Positions 63,752-64,000 of a stretch of DNA of 64,000 nt are shown here, one piece after another. The notes beneath the pieces are model-generated. The model did not search any database. It worked only from the letters and a program-made list of their open reading frames with translations, and was not told the origin of the DNA. Both the position numbers and the translations under genes were made by a program. Each line of letters opens with the position of its first letter. Within the stretch, counting starts at the first letter, position 1. The stretch is from JANWXR01 sp964608265 (lineage in GTDB: Bacteria > Chloroflexota > Anaerolineae > Anaerolineales > UBA6663). Location: assembly GCA_964608265.1 (NCBI GenBank), contig CAZSNP010000009.1, forward strand, positions 26,230 through 90,229. The letters are read 5' to 3'.

Positions 63752-64000
63752 ATTTTCCTCCGTGATGTGACCGCCAGTATCGACGTGCATAAAATCAATT
63801 ATGCTGGACTTGGGCGAAGTCAATCTAGCGTTTTTTTTTTTTCAAACTGTCAACTCCGTTTCGTTTGACAAGCGGCTGATCCACGCTCAAAATGGTGGTT
63901 CGACAGGCAAGCTCTAATGGTTTCCTGACGAGAAGTAATGGGTCGGACAGCCCTTGATCACACTAAATTCGGCTTCGCGTGCTACTCACGTCGAAGGAGC

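Noticed and set aside
63831..63842. 12-T homopolymer as a phase-variation tract
   Set aside because: It lies about 80 bp upstream of the coding start and does not affect a reading frame. Only a promoter-spacing effect is possible, and no -35/-10 pair around it is convincing.

Overview
This window reads as chromosomal DNA of a high-GC member of the Chloroflexota, probably Anaerolineae-like and probably from a metagenome or draft assembly. I infer the phylum from several traits: secreted proteins with long Thr/Pro linkers ending in a VYLPLI motif, a transaldolase-phosphoglucose isomerase fusion, a DUF2203 protein, and a nuoB/nuoCD/nuoI block preceded by iscX. No rRNA, tRNA, CRISPR array or intact transposon was seen. 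Two 100-N gaps are present. Each is flanked by the same exact 55-bp sequence on both sides, so both are unclosed overlaps of contig ends rather than missing DNA.

Layout. 1-2.2 kb: the end of a secreted LamG-like protein. 2.2-24 kb: a nearly unbroken minus-strand signalling island. In transcription order it holds a Ser/Thr kinase, a hybrid histidine kinase, a receiver, a BldC/MerR-like HTH protein, cheA, cheC, cheD, cheY, cheB, cheR, an HDOD protein, cheW, a large multi-PAS hybrid kinase, three receiver genes (one internally deleted), a 54-aa peptide gene, a polyprenyl-synthase-like gene and a multi-membrane histidine kinase. 24-33 kb (plus strand): Hsp20, Lon, a receiver, a PHP/AlbA_2 protein, an acetyltransferase, a glycosyltransferase split by a stop codon, and a receiver-kinase. 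33-42 kb: two peptidases, a membrane NACHT ATPase, a GT-B glycosyltransferase and a HAD hydrolase. 42-49 kb: a non-oxidative pentose phosphate cluster (transketolase, RpiB, Tal-Pgi) interrupted by a HEPN/MNT pair. 49-58 kb: tryptophan 2,3-dioxygenase, a radical SAM/B12 protein, an IscA-type protein beside a SufR-like regulator, an FAD amine oxidase and an aldehyde dehydrogenase. 58-62 kb: Uma2, IscX, NuoB, NuoCD and NuoI. The end carries a membrane protein and a secreted protein, neither recognised.

The most interesting locus is 2230-6473. A strong Shine-Dalgarno starts a 54-residue peptide ending in two tryptophans. It is followed by a trans-isoprenyl-transferase-like enzyme with both Asp-rich motifs. 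The next gene overlaps it by 4 nt and encodes a sensor kinase built as TM, extracytoplasmic PDZ-like segment, multi-TM, GAF and kinase. This is the logic and architecture of the Bacillus ComX (Trp-prenylated pheromone), ComQ (its prenyltransferase) and ComP (its receptor), with a different gene order and a HisKA rather than HisKA_3 kinase core. I propose a ComQXP-like peptide-signalling system in Chloroflexota, feeding into the adjoining chemosensory/two-component island.

Other notable points are a CheA carrying two MshEN-like (c-di-GMP-type) repeats between its P2-like region and its dimerisation helix, heptameric tandem repeats at many gene borders, a 26-bp tandem repeat that an ORF reads through, a NACHT protein with a Gly-rich amyloid-motif-like N-terminus, and a sunset-domain nuclease remnant.
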